This document shows, one piece after another, positions 14,711-20,777 of a stretch of 35,018 bases of DNA. The DNA is from a virus. The translations under genes were made by a program, and so were the position numbers. The stretch lies in the IMG/VR virus record IMGVR_UViG_3300025127_000117, positions 1-35,018 of that record; one strand, given 5' to 3'. Each line of letters starts with the position of its first letter. Position 1 is the stretch's first letter. The notes under the pieces were generated by a model. That model was not told where the DNA came from and ran no database searches. It was given only the letters and a program-made list of their open reading frames with translations.

Positions 14711-14879
14711 CTACAAAGAATTTGAAAAAAATTATAGTAGAGAACTTTTATTAATGGATTGTTTAGATTGGCTTAAGGATCGACCTTACGACGCAAAGGA
14801 GATCCTAGACCACTTGGAGTACTGTTCCAGTATCGAAAAAACTTCCGAAGAACCTCTCCAGATGGATCAAGTTCTGTAA
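14691..14879 (+). CDS. Small acidic protein overlapping the lysozyme gene end
   Basis: The ATG at 14691 lies inside the end of the MazG-like gene and gives a 62-aa helical acidic protein (NYKEFEKNYSRELLLMDCLDW, then LDHLEYCSSIEKTSEE). An earlier in-frame start at 14640 exists but would double the overlap. Its last 107 bases run antisense to the C-terminal codons of the lysozyme-like gene. Codon choice changes in that shared part, with more CTC, CTG and TCC than nearby. It looks like a real protein in the first half; the second half may be constrained by the opposite strand. Function unknown. Confidence 0.45.
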   Translation: MQETSINYKEFEKNYSRELLLMDCLDWLKDRPYDAKEILDHLEYCSSIEKTSEEPLQMDQVL

Positions 14880-15489
14880 ATTTTTTCTCTAAATATTCAA
14901 TACCTTTTATCTGTGTAGCAGATCCATTATATGTTTCAGCAATATTTAGTAAACAAACCTTAGTGTGACATTTATGGCGATAGAAAGTAGGTATCTCTTT
15001 GTCTGCTGCAAAGTACATATCAAGCTCTGTACGCCTTCTAGAGGTCATTAAATCACCTCCTGACATCCATATATGATTTATATAAGGACTCCATTCTTTA
15101 ATTACTTTATTTTTAGAGGCATAACTATTAATTAAATCCAATAATTTACAAGATTTGAAGGAACAAATTCCAATACTATGAGCAAAACTAAGTAAAGCTG
15201 CTTTTTTATTTTTGTTTAAATTTACAAAGACATATTTTTGAACCTCATTCGAAAATATTTTAAGGTCTTCATAAAATTGTTGATCAATCTCTTCTTGCGA
15301 AGCTCTATCAGTAGGACTTAATATATGGTTATTAATAATTTTGCTTCCATATCCTATTTTCCAAATATCCTCTCCGTACTCTTTATAAGCTGCATATTGA
15401 TCCAATCCTAAAGATGTTTTAGGAATTGTATATTTTTTTATTAATTGAAATCCTTTTTCTGTAAAAAATGAATATTTAAGGGACGACAA
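14773..15489 (-). CDS. Lysozyme-like (GH24-type) endolysin, non-canonical catalytic site
   Basis: This 238-aa protein shows the phage lysozyme plan: TEKGFQLIKKY (10-20), IGYGS (45-49) in place of TIGYGH, a helical lobe with ALLSFAHSIGICSFKSC, and the hallmark SGGDLMTSRRRTEL (143-156). It would cleave peptidoglycan at lysis or, as a virion enzyme, at entry. In T4 lysozyme terms the catalytic Glu after the first helix aligns with T21, the Asp with E37 and the Thr with K44, so none of the triad is in its usual form, although an insertion makes alignment uncertain. Translation probably begins at TTG 15489, inside the end of the upstream gene; no ATG or other upstream start fits. The last 35 residues lie antisense to a plus-strand ORF. 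No signal peptide. Confidence 0.75.
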   Translation of the reverse strand: MSSLKYSFFTEKGFQLIKKYTIPKTSLGLDQYAAYKEYGEDIWKIGYGSKIINNHILSPTDRASQEEIDQQFYEDLKIFSNEVQKYVFVNLNKNKKAALLSFAHSIGICSFKSCKLLDLINSYASKNKVIKEWSPYINHIWMSGGDLMTSRRRTELDMYFAADKEIPTFYRHKCHTKVCLLNIAETYNGSATQIKGIEYLEKKFTELDPSGEVLRKFFRYWNSTPSGLGSPLRRKVDP

Positions 15490-15859
15490 CAGATCCGTTA
15501 TAGCTTACTTCAGAGTAACCATCTAATTCTAAAAGTACAACATAGTTTTTTGCAGCATTAGTAACTGTTACACCAACAGCTCCTTTTCCTTTACCAGCTT
15601 TGGCAATATCAAAGAATTTTTGGTATCCAGTTGGGGCACTTCCTGTTCCGAATGCGTCCTCTTGAAATATTTGCATTGTATTTACACCCTCAGATCTATC
15701 AAGAGTTATCTTAATGTCTCCTGTACCTCCTGGATTTACCCTAAATCCTCTTACAGCATCACCTTTGTTACCAGCTGCTGTAGGACCAAGATATGTAACC
15801 TCAGATCCAGCATCAACGCTAAATGTATCTAAAGTTGCCTCAATAGTTCGTGTAGCCAT
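15476..15859 (-). CDS. Beta-rich protein, unknown (virion-type)
   Basis: This 127-aa, glycine- and valine-rich protein, likely all-beta, starts MATRTIEATLDTFSVDAGSE and ends LLELDGYSEVSYNGSVVVP. It lacks a signal peptide and membrane helix. It overlaps the lysozyme-like gene by 14 bases and begins five bases after the NblA stop. Its composition suits a small virion decoration protein or a single-domain lectin-like fold. I recognise no family. Confidence 0.6.
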   Translation of the reverse strand: MATRTIEATLDTFSVDAGSEVTYLGPTAAGNKGDAVRGFRVNPGGTGDIKITLDRSEGVNTMQIFQEDAFGTGSAPTGYQKFFDIAKAGKGKGAVGVTVTNAAKNYVVLLELDGYSEVSYNGSVVVP

Positions 15860-15864
15860 GTTCT

Positions 15865-16077
15865 TTAAGAAATTTGCCCTTCAGTTGAGAGCTGGAATTG
15901 AATGTTGGCATCAATGCCATGATCTTTCATAATGTCGTAAAACATTTGACGATCTAACGCTTTTTGATGTAAAAGCTCAATAAATGCTTCTTCTAATTCT
16001 ACTCGGTCTAAAGTTTGAATTGCTAAAGACGCAGCATGAATAGAAAACTCAACATTTATTGGAAGGTTAACATCCAT
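15865..16077 (-). CDS. nblA: NblA-like phycobilisome degradation adaptor
   Basis: This 70-aa protein fits the NblA family (usually about 55-65 aa). Its core is INVEFSIHAASLAIQTLDRV, a short linker, then ELEEAFIELLHQKALDRQMFYDIM. It aligns with the NblA helix pair, including the LxxQFxI-like first helix and the helix 2 pattern LxxLYxxxMxRxxMYxxLxK. NblA links phycobiliproteins to the host Clp protease and triggers antenna breakdown. Phage copies are known from freshwater cyanophages such as Ma-LMM01, and marine examples have been reported. The C-terminus extends about ten residues beyond the usual end (QFQLSTEGQIS). It is encoded in a minus-strand run with Dps. A possible promoter region with GGTACTATATGTATAAAGG lies upstream. 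Confidence 0.85.
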   Translation of the reverse strand: MDVNLPINVEFSIHAASLAIQTLDRVELEEAFIELLHQKALDRQMFYDIMKDHGIDANIQFQLSTEGQIS

Positions 16078-16127
16078 ATAAATAAAAACCTTTATACATA
16101 TAGTACCAACAGTGAATTAATGAGCAA

Positions 16128-16226
16128 TTAGTTAGAATCGTCAGACTCCTTACGTCCCAGTAAAATAGTTCCTACTCCGTAAGTACCTCCAAATAAAACA
16201 ATAAAACTAACAGCGATTACTTCCAT
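16128..16226 (-). CDS. 32-residue single-span membrane protein beside nblA
   Basis: The frame encodes a single membrane helix with a short acidic tail: MEVIAVSFIVLFGGTYGVG, then TILLGRK, then ESDDSN. The positive-inside rule puts the GRKE tail in the cytoplasm or stroma-like side. It lies between nblA and the basic protein gene, with 26 bases to the upstream gene and 50 to nblA. It has the size and topology of low-molecular-mass photosystem or cytochrome b6f subunits, but I cannot match it to PsbI, PsbM, PsbT, PetN or PsaM. It might anchor a partner at the thylakoid membrane; this is inference. Confidence 0.55.
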   Translation of the reverse strand: MEVIAVSFIVLFGGTYGVGTILLGRKESDDSN

Positions 16227-16252
16227 AGGTACTTTTTGTGTTTAATTCTATT

Positions 16253-16540
16253 TTACCACTTAGTTTTATGTGACCAGTATCTTGCGGAAAACTTATCGGG
16301 ATTTGCATCTTGAGCATTATGTCTTGCATAGTAAGATTTTTTTCTTGCTTTGTCCTTTTCTGATTTTGGATTTTTTCCAGCACCTTTTACACCTTGCTGA
16401 CCAAATCTAATTATTTTTTCTTTACCATCTTTGCAAGCCTTTACCATATGTGACTTAGTTTTATGACTAGGAGTCCTCTTAGGCTTATTACATTTTAAGC
16501 GATCTTTTGAAAGTTGTTTAGCTTTTGCCCTCTTCGACAT
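16253..16540 (-). CDS. Conserved small basic phage protein
   Basis: This 95-aa, strongly basic protein (many Lys/Arg) has the run CKDGKEKIIRFGQQGVKGAG, then KARKKSYYARH, then SARYWSHKTKW. The pattern FGxxGVxGAG followed by YYARH and SAxYWxxKxKW recurs in small basic proteins of diverse large phages; I do not know its function. DNA or RNA binding, or a head-assembly role, is plausible from charge. Its start overlaps the end of the Dps gene by 23 bases. There is no membrane segment. Confidence 0.75.
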   Translation of the reverse strand: MSKRAKAKQLSKDRLKCNKPKRTPSHKTKSHMVKACKDGKEKIIRFGQQGVKGAGKNPKSEKDKARKKSYYARHNAQDANPDKFSARYWSHKTKW

Positions 16541-17027
16541 CAGTTCTTTCTTTATTAGAAGTCATATATGTCATTGTAGCCCTAAGATGCCATTGATTTT
16601 TTTTATGAACTCTCCCACGCTCCACAGCTAAATCTTGAGTTAAATTATCTCTTATTATTCCGGCATACTTAGCTAATTCTTCAAAACAATTAGCGAGCAT
16701 ATCGTGAGCAAAACTAAGGTCTAAAATAATTTTATCTTGATCAAATGGGTCAGATATATCAATATCTTTTATTCTTGATGATAATAAATCACCTACACTA
16801 GATGGTGTCATTACATTTATAGATCTTATATGTTCGGCAATATTATCTATTCCTTCAACCATCTCGGTTTGTATATCTCCCGTAAGTAAATGTATTTGGT
16901 AAAATTTTGAACCAAGTAAACCCCAGTGAACTATCTGAGTTTGATTCTGAACCATTACTGAATCTCTTAAACACTGGACTAAATGTTCATTTACAGTTTG
17001 AACATCTTTTGGATTTGGTTTAGCCAT
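16518..17027 (-). CDS. dps: Dps-type ferritin-like protein
   Basis: This 169-aa protein has the Dps hallmark: TQIVHWGLLGSKFYQIH followed by GDIQTEMVEGIDNIAEHIR. The residues H34, H46, D61 and E65 have exactly the spacing of the inter-subunit ferroxidase site of E. coli Dps (H51, H63, D78, E82), so all four iron ligands are kept. The rest fits a four-helix bundle, with LSFAHDMLANCFEELAKYAG and QDLAVERGRVHKKNQWHLRA matching the third and fourth helices. Dps oxidises and stores iron using peroxide, limiting Fenton chemistry, and can bind DNA. In an infected cyanobacterium it may protect phage DNA or capture iron released from photosystems. It lies upstream of the basic protein, microprotein and nblA in one minus-strand run. 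Confidence 0.9.
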   Translation of the reverse strand: MAKPNPKDVQTVNEHLVQCLRDSVMVQNQTQIVHWGLLGSKFYQIHLLTGDIQTEMVEGIDNIAEHIRSINVMTPSSVGDLLSSRIKDIDISDPFDQDKIILDLSFAHDMLANCFEELAKYAGIIRDNLTQDLAVERGRVHKKNQWHLRATMTYMTSNKERTDVEEGKS

Positions 17028-17225
17028 TTAGACAATCTTTATCTCTCCTGATTGTAACTTAGATTTTAAATCTTGGCCTACTTCTCCTCTAAGAGGATCA
17101 TTTTTTCTCTGTCTAACTAATTCATCAATTGGTTTTTCCATTTCTTCCTGAAACTCTTTTGCATACTGTCTTGCGAAAGCTTTTGCTTGTTCTTCAGCTT
17201 GCGACCCATCCGATATAGAAGTCAT
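17028..17225 (-). CDS. Small helical protein upstream of dps
   Basis: This 65-aa charged helical protein starts MTSISDGSQAEEQAKAFARQ, with KEFQEEMEKPIDELVRQRK, then DLKSKLQSGEIKIV. A small amphipathic helix pair is likely. It ends one base before the Dps start, so the two are probably translated together, and it begins 32 bases inside the HNH nuclease gene. No family recognised. It could be a Dps partner or simply a neighbour. Confidence 0.55.
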   Translation of the reverse strand: MTSISDGSQAEEQAKAFARQYAKEFQEEMEKPIDELVRQRKNDPLRGEVGQDLKSKLQSGEIKIV

Positions 17226-17601
17226 TTGTAATGTAAGGTGTTGCTTTATCTGGAGATAAAATTTTGATAGAGCTGTCTTGCTCTATCCACTGCTTTATCT
17301 TATCAAGTCTATCCTCTTGGTAAAACTTATATGAAGGATTATACCAATCTTCTAAAAGATGAGATCCTTTTAACCTATTACATTTTGAACATGAACAAAT
17401 CATATTAGATTTGACATTATGTCCACCTTTAAACTTTGGAAGAATATGATCAATTGTTGCAGATTTAGTGTCTAATTGTTTGTCACAGTAAGCACATTTC
17501 CAGTCCCAAGCTTCAAATATACATTGTCGAAATTTATGGCGAGCGTTTTTTGGAGAGAGTTCAATTAAATTTGCTAATAGATCTTGCTCGCAGTGAATCA
17601 C
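17194..17601 (-). CDS. HNH endonuclease
   Basis: This 135-aa protein has a classical HNH domain: WKCAYCDKQL (35-44) gives the first zinc Cys pair, ATIDHILPKFKGGHN (48-62) holds the catalytic DH and the GGxN-type turn, N66 follows, and CSKCNRLKG (71-79) gives the second Cys pair. The motif is complete, so the enzyme is probably active as a DNA-nicking or -cutting nuclease. Options are a packaging-associated nuclease, homing endonuclease or host-DNA degradation enzyme. Its small size, absence of a DNA-binding HTH and place inside a compact gene run do not decide between these. It overlaps 17028-17225 by 32 bases. Confidence 0.85.
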   Translation of the reverse strand: MIHCEQDLLANLIELSPKNARHKFRQCIFEAWDWKCAYCDKQLDTKSATIDHILPKFKGGHNVKSNMICSCSKCNRLKGSHLLEDWYNPSYKFYQEDRLDKIKQWIEQDSSIKILSPDKATPYITNDFYIGWVAS

Positions 17602-17659
17602 ATGTACCTTGCAACCTTGTAGAAACTGTATGCTGCATAAACTTACACAAATGTATTTA

Positions 17660-17884
17660 TTAATCCATTAATGAAACTAACTCAACCTCTTCTTCTTTTT
17701 CATAGTCTACTTCTTCAAGAAGTCTTAATAAATAATAATGAATTTTTTCTGTCACCCATTTAAGATCTTCATCTTTAACATCACTAAAAATTGCATTTAA
17801 AGATAAATCTTTAGATGGAGTGCGTAAATGATCTGCTAATAATTTTAAGGCTTTATATCTATCTCTGTTCATCTCCCTTAACAT
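17660..17884 (-). CDS. Small acidic protein, unknown
   Basis: From ATG 17884 (one base after the upstream stop) this is 74 aa; two GTG codons further upstream are alternatives. It is helical with an acidic C-terminus (YLLRLLEEVDYEKEEEVELV) and a basic N-terminus (REMNRDRYKALKLLADHLR). No recognisable family. Coupled to the coiled-coil gene 17886-18119. The 58 bases between it and the HNH gene appear empty. Confidence 0.55.
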   Translation of the reverse strand: MLREMNRDRYKALKLLADHLRTPSKDLSLNAIFSDVKDEDLKWVTEKIHYYLLRLLEEVDYEKEEEVELVSLMD

Positions 17885-17885
17885 C

Positions 17886-18119
17886 TTAATCACCACTAGC
17901 CTCTGGCACTACTGCTTCAACCGCAGCTTTTGATTCCTCTTCTTCTTTTTGAATTTGGATAGCAATAATTTCTTGAGCTCCTTCAACTTTCATATATGAA
18001 TTTTTTGCCTGTGCAAGTTGTGCATCTAGAGATTGAATCTGAGCTGTGATTGTTGCTTTCTGCTCTTGTAATTGCTTTGCAAAATTTTGTAATCCTTCCA
18101 TATGTGATTCGCAAGCCAT
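17886..18119 (-). CDS. Coiled-coil protein
   Basis: This 77-aa protein has a continuous coiled coil from residue 5 to about 65 (ENFAKQLQ-like heptads: LQNFAKQLQEQKATITAQIQ, then SLDAQLAQAKNSYMK) and an alanine/glutamate-rich tail (SKAAVEAVVPEASGD). Small coiled-coil proteins like this are common among cyanophage genomes near virion or lysis genes, but no function is established. It may act as a scaffold, spacer or assembly helper. Confidence 0.6.
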   Translation of the reverse strand: MACESHMEGLQNFAKQLQEQKATITAQIQSLDAQLAQAKNSYMKVEGAQEIIAIQIQKEEEESKAAVEAVVPEASGD

Positions 18120-18162
18120 GTTAAATAAGTAACTATTTAGAGTATAACCCTAGAATAACTTA

Positions 18163-18714
18163 TTAACAATCATTGTAGTCTCTAGCTATTTGTCCACCTA
18201 TCTCTGCTCCTTTGTCCTGTGCAAACATAGTTACAAAGCCTGCAGCAATCCATCCGACTATTGGTATGTTACTAAATGCAGGTGCAGCTTTAACTCCCAC
18301 AGAGGCTCCTACAATCTTCCCTGTAGAGTTTCCACTACCCTCTACTTTGATACAGGCGATATCTTTGTCAGTCATTACGGTTCCCTCTACCTCCTCCTTA
18401 TCTTTCTCACCTTGCATTGTATAAGTTTCGCTTAAGCGTAATTGAGTTTTCTTATTACCAAATAAACCTTTTGGTTCCTGTAAATTCTTAAATCTAGTCA
18501 AAACTTTAGGATCGTTTGCTTTGTATTTAAGTGTGTAACCATTCTTTGTAGCCACAACACTGTAAGAAGTATAAGGGCCAACCGGTACATTTACATTTGG
18601 ATAAGGACTTTTAAATTTGTGAGAAACTAAAGTATTTATCATAGAAATATTAGATATTCCTAAGATAGATACTAAAGCTATAACACTCCAATTTCTCCTT
18701 GGTCTGCTATACAT
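18163..18714 (-). CDS. Membrane-anchored periplasm/envelope protein
   Basis: This 183-aa protein starts with a basic segment MYSRPRRNWS followed by a hydrophobic helix (VIALVSILGISNISMINTLV), an N-terminal anchor. The exported part has a beta region (SYSVVATKNGYTLKY), a charged loop and the segment GKIVGASVGVKAAPAFSNIP. A second hydrophobic stretch (IVGWIAAGFVTMFA, about 153-166) precedes AEIGGQIARDYNDC. It begins one base after the 18716-19078 gene stop. I know similar uncharacterised proteins in marine cyanophages. A role in envelope interaction or lysis is plausible, not shown. Confidence 0.65.
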   Translation of the reverse strand: MYSRPRRNWSVIALVSILGISNISMINTLVSHKFKSPYPNVNVPVGPYTSYSVVATKNGYTLKYKANDPKVLTRFKNLQEPKGLFGNKKTQLRLSETYTMQGEKDKEEVEGTVMTDKDIACIKVEGSGNSTGKIVGASVGVKAAPAFSNIPIVGWIAAGFVTMFAQDKGAEIGGQIARDYNDC

Positions 18715-18715
18715 A

Positions 18716-19078
18716 TCATTTACCAGTACTCTCAGTTACTATTTTAATTGGAGCCTGTTCTATACGCAAGATCTGAGTAGGTAAAGCAGATGGTGGTTTT
18801 GCTTTATCTTTTTCATCTTTCTTTTTCTTACCTACATCCACCGAAAATGTAGCTAGGCATCCTGTAAAAACACTTGCTATGAAAGTAATATCCTTGGGTC
18901 CTCCATCTTTTGCTAAACCTGGGAAAGTAATGTAATTTAAAGAAATTATAAATCCAGCCCAGACCATTACACCTAGCCGGATAAAGGTTCCTAGAATTTC
19001 TAGTTGCTCTTCTTTATCATCAATGCTTTCTTTTATTTTTGAGAAAACATTCTTTTTTTCTTTTAAATTCTCTGTCAT
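18716..19078 (-). CDS. Two-span membrane protein, holin-like candidate
   Basis: This 120-aa protein has a charged N-terminus (KKNVFSKIKESIDDKEEQL) and two hydrophobic helices: FIRLGVMVWAGFIISLNYI and DITFIASVFTGCLATFSV (about residues 32-50 and 74-91). A basic lysine-rich loop (GKKKKDEKDKAKP) follows. Size, topology and the charged tail fit a class II holin, but other small phage membrane proteins look alike. It is the promoter-proximal gene of the minus-strand run, 1 base before the next gene, and diverges from the secreted-protein cassette. The lysozyme-like gene lies 3.2 kb downstream in the same direction, supporting but not proving a lysis role. Confidence 0.6.
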   Translation of the reverse strand: MTENLKEKKNVFSKIKESIDDKEEQLEILGTFIRLGVMVWAGFIISLNYITFPGLAKDGGPKDITFIASVFTGCLATFSVDVGKKKKDEKDKAKPPSALPTQILRIEQAPIKIVTESTGK

Positions 19079-19098
19079 TTGATTATTCCATTACATAC

Positions 19099-19122
19099 TA
19101 AGTTTACCCTCATGTAAACTTA
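19099..19122. promoter_or_regulatory. 9-bp hairpin/operator between divergent genes
   Basis: TAAGTTTAC (19099-19107) pairs perfectly with GTAAACTTA (19114-19122) around the loop CCTCAT. It lies in the 71-base gap between the divergent genes 18716-19078 (-) and 19150-19647 (+). Its symmetry and position suit an operator that controls both directions. No U-tract follows on either strand, so a terminator is unlikely. Function inferred. Confidence 0.5.
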
Positions 19123-19149
19123 TGTATAGCAAACAATAAGTTTAGAAAA

Positions 19150-19647
19150 ATGAAGAAATTTCTTCCATTGTTGATATTGATATTTGCACCAGCATCGAAA
19201 GCAGATATCACCCACAAGATCAGTAGCAGTATTCAACTTACAGTCAACGCAGCTGCAACCAACGTAGAGCGTTTAGGAAATACATACAGTGTTTCTGGAA
19301 ATAACGTAACAACTCAGTACACTCCTGATGGTGGGTCAGCAACTAACTCTATTGGTTCTATGACAATCGCATCAGGGGTAGCATCGATTCCTACATTGTC
19401 TGCTGTCCAGGCAACTGCAGGTGAGAGCTGGTCTTTTACTCAATCATTTACCCAAGGTGACGCTTTAGTTAGTAGTGCTCCGTCTGTTGGTGCTGTAAGT
19501 CCTCTAAGTACACAAACCTCAACTGCTGCAGGAGCTGCTTCAGGATTAGCAGGTACAATTGATTCCTCATCAACAGTCACTTTGACAGCTGGCGGTGCAG
19601 GAACAACTGCAATTGGTCAATTTGTAAGCGAAATTTCAATAAAATGA
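19150..19647 (+). CDS. Secreted Thr/Ser-rich cyanophage protein
   Basis: This 165-aa protein has a clear Sec signal peptide (MKKFLPLLILIFAPASKA, cut after ASKA at about residue 18). The mature part is Thr/Ser/Ala-rich with beta repeats: QLTVNAAATNVERLG, SVSGNNVTTQY, and a tail GTTAIGQFVSEISIK. It resembles uncharacterised secreted proteins in T4-like cyanophages. It opens a plus-strand run of three exported proteins. A phage encoding proteins for the periplasm or surface could use them in lysis, superinfection exclusion or as virion adhesins; none is established. Confidence 0.75.
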   Translation: MKKFLPLLILIFAPASKADITHKISSSIQLTVNAAATNVERLGNTYSVSGNNVTTQYTPDGGSATNSIGSMTIASGVASIPTLSAVQATAGESWSFTQSFTQGDALVSSAPSVGAVSPLSTQTSTAAGAASGLAGTIDSSSTVTLTAGGAGTTAIGQFVSEISIK

Positions 19648-19659
19648 AGTTAAAGGATC

Positions 19660-20130
19660 ATGCCTTTGCAATTAAAGAAAAAGAAGACGGTAAGACAGAT
19701 GAGAAAGTTAATACCAGTAATCTTTATAAGTCTGATGAGCACGACTGTGAAGGCAGTGCCTGTAGTACCAAATTTTAATACAGGTGTACTACAGTCTCGT
19801 ACTGAGACTACTTCTACGGTAACTGAGACAATAAATGTCATAGATTATCAGACAGGCTGGCAATATACCGTAACTGGGAATAATATAAAGACAGATAGTA
19901 GTAGCTTGGTTCCTCCAGCTCAAAGTGTTACGCAGACCTTAAATGGAGTAAATTCTACGTGGACAAATTTAGATTCTACAAATATGCCAAACTTTTCAAT
20001 AGTAGACGAAACGAAACCTTGGCAGATGACTACTACACTCAGCCAACCTGGATTAAAATCTCAGACCATAATCCAGAGAACAACAGAAATACAATCCGTA
20101 ACAGATACAACATCAACCTTCAGTCAGTAA
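19660..20130 (+). CDS. Secreted cyanophage protein, second member of the cassette
   Basis: The ATG at 19660 follows an AAAGGA ribosome-binding site six bases upstream and gives 156 aa with a long basic N-region (MPLQLKKKKTVRQMRKL) before the signal hydrophobic core IPVIFISLMSTTVKA. ATG 19699 would give a normal-length signal. The mature part is Thr-rich (TGVLQSRTETTSTVTETINV) with the phrase WQYTVTGNNIKTDSS, related in sequence to the first secreted protein's VSGNNVTTQ. It ends 12 bases after a 200-base overlap with the next frame. Function unknown. Confidence 0.7.
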   Translation: MPLQLKKKKTVRQMRKLIPVIFISLMSTTVKAVPVVPNFNTGVLQSRTETTSTVTETINVIDYQTGWQYTVTGNNIKTDSSSLVPPAQSVTQTLNGVNSTWTNLDSTNMPNFSIVDETKPWQMTTTLSQPGLKSQTIIQRTTEIQSVTDTTSTFSQ

Positions 20131-20771
20131 AATATTTATTTTTAGCTTTAAATATATTCAGTGCTCCTATCTATGCAAATGAAGTAGGAGGGGTGTCAGC
20201 CACAGCCAATCCTATAGCAAATTCCAGTGGTTCCGTATCGAATTTAGCCGTCCAAAATTTATCGGGACCTTATATGACGAATACTCACGGAAATGGCGTG
20301 TCCTGTCAGGGATCTACCCTTACCATCACTCCCTTTGCCACTCTCCAAGATTCATGGAAAGAACCTTATGAATCTAGTTATCTTGATCCTGTATTTGACA
20401 ATTCCGATACCGACAATAATGGTGTATTAGACAATCCTGGAGCCATACTCTACCACAAACCTGTTAGAACAGGTCAGAAGACCAATCATAGTATTGGATG
20501 GGGCATCAGTATGAACGTTACCATACCCCTTGATAAACGTCACAATGAAGGTTGTTTGAGAGCTGCTAATACTCAAAATGAATTAAATAAACAACTTTTA
20601 GCTAACAAGCGATTAGATTTTGAGATGGCAAGATTAAAACATTGTGCGGAGCAGAAAAGATTGGGAGTGACCTTCGCAAAATCAAGTCCATCAGCTCAGA
20701 TATGTGCCGATATTGTAGTTGCAAATCCTCATGGGGTTATTCCAAATCATCGACATTCAATTCCAAAATAA
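19959..20771 (+). CDS. Secreted cyanophage protein with uncertain start
   Basis: The frame opens at GTG 19959, inside the preceding gene, but the sensible N-terminus is a signal peptide about 56 codons in (VKYLFLALNIFSAPIYANE, cut after YA). No ATG, GTG or TTG stands in front of this signal; the codons are ATC...CAG-TCA-GTA. The mature protein has GPYMTNTHGNGVSCQGS, an Asp-rich DNSDTDNNGVLDNP stretch, IPLDKRHNEGCLRA, and KRLDFEMARLKHCAEQKRLG. Similar cysteine-paired helical C-termini occur in unnamed secreted proteins of T4-like cyanophages. A GTG start with a long leader, a non-standard start, or a -1 frameshift from 19660-20130 are all possible. Confidence 0.65.
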   Translation: MDKFRFYKYAKLFNSRRNETLADDYYTQPTWIKISDHNPENNRNTIRNRYNINLQSVKYLFLALNIFSAPIYANEVGGVSATANPIANSSGSVSNLAVQNLSGPYMTNTHGNGVSCQGSTLTITPFATLQDSWKEPYESSYLDPVFDNSDTDNNGVLDNPGAILYHKPVRTGQKTNHSIGWGISMNVTIPLDKRHNEGCLRAANTQNELNKQLLANKRLDFEMARLKHCAEQKRLGVTFAKSSPSAQICADIVVANPHGVIPNHRHSIPK

Positions 20772-20777
20772 ATTTTT

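Noticed and set aside
18190-18435. Plus-strand ORFs opposite the 18163-18714 membrane protein
   Set aside because: Shadow frames over a gene with a clear membrane anchor and coupled start.
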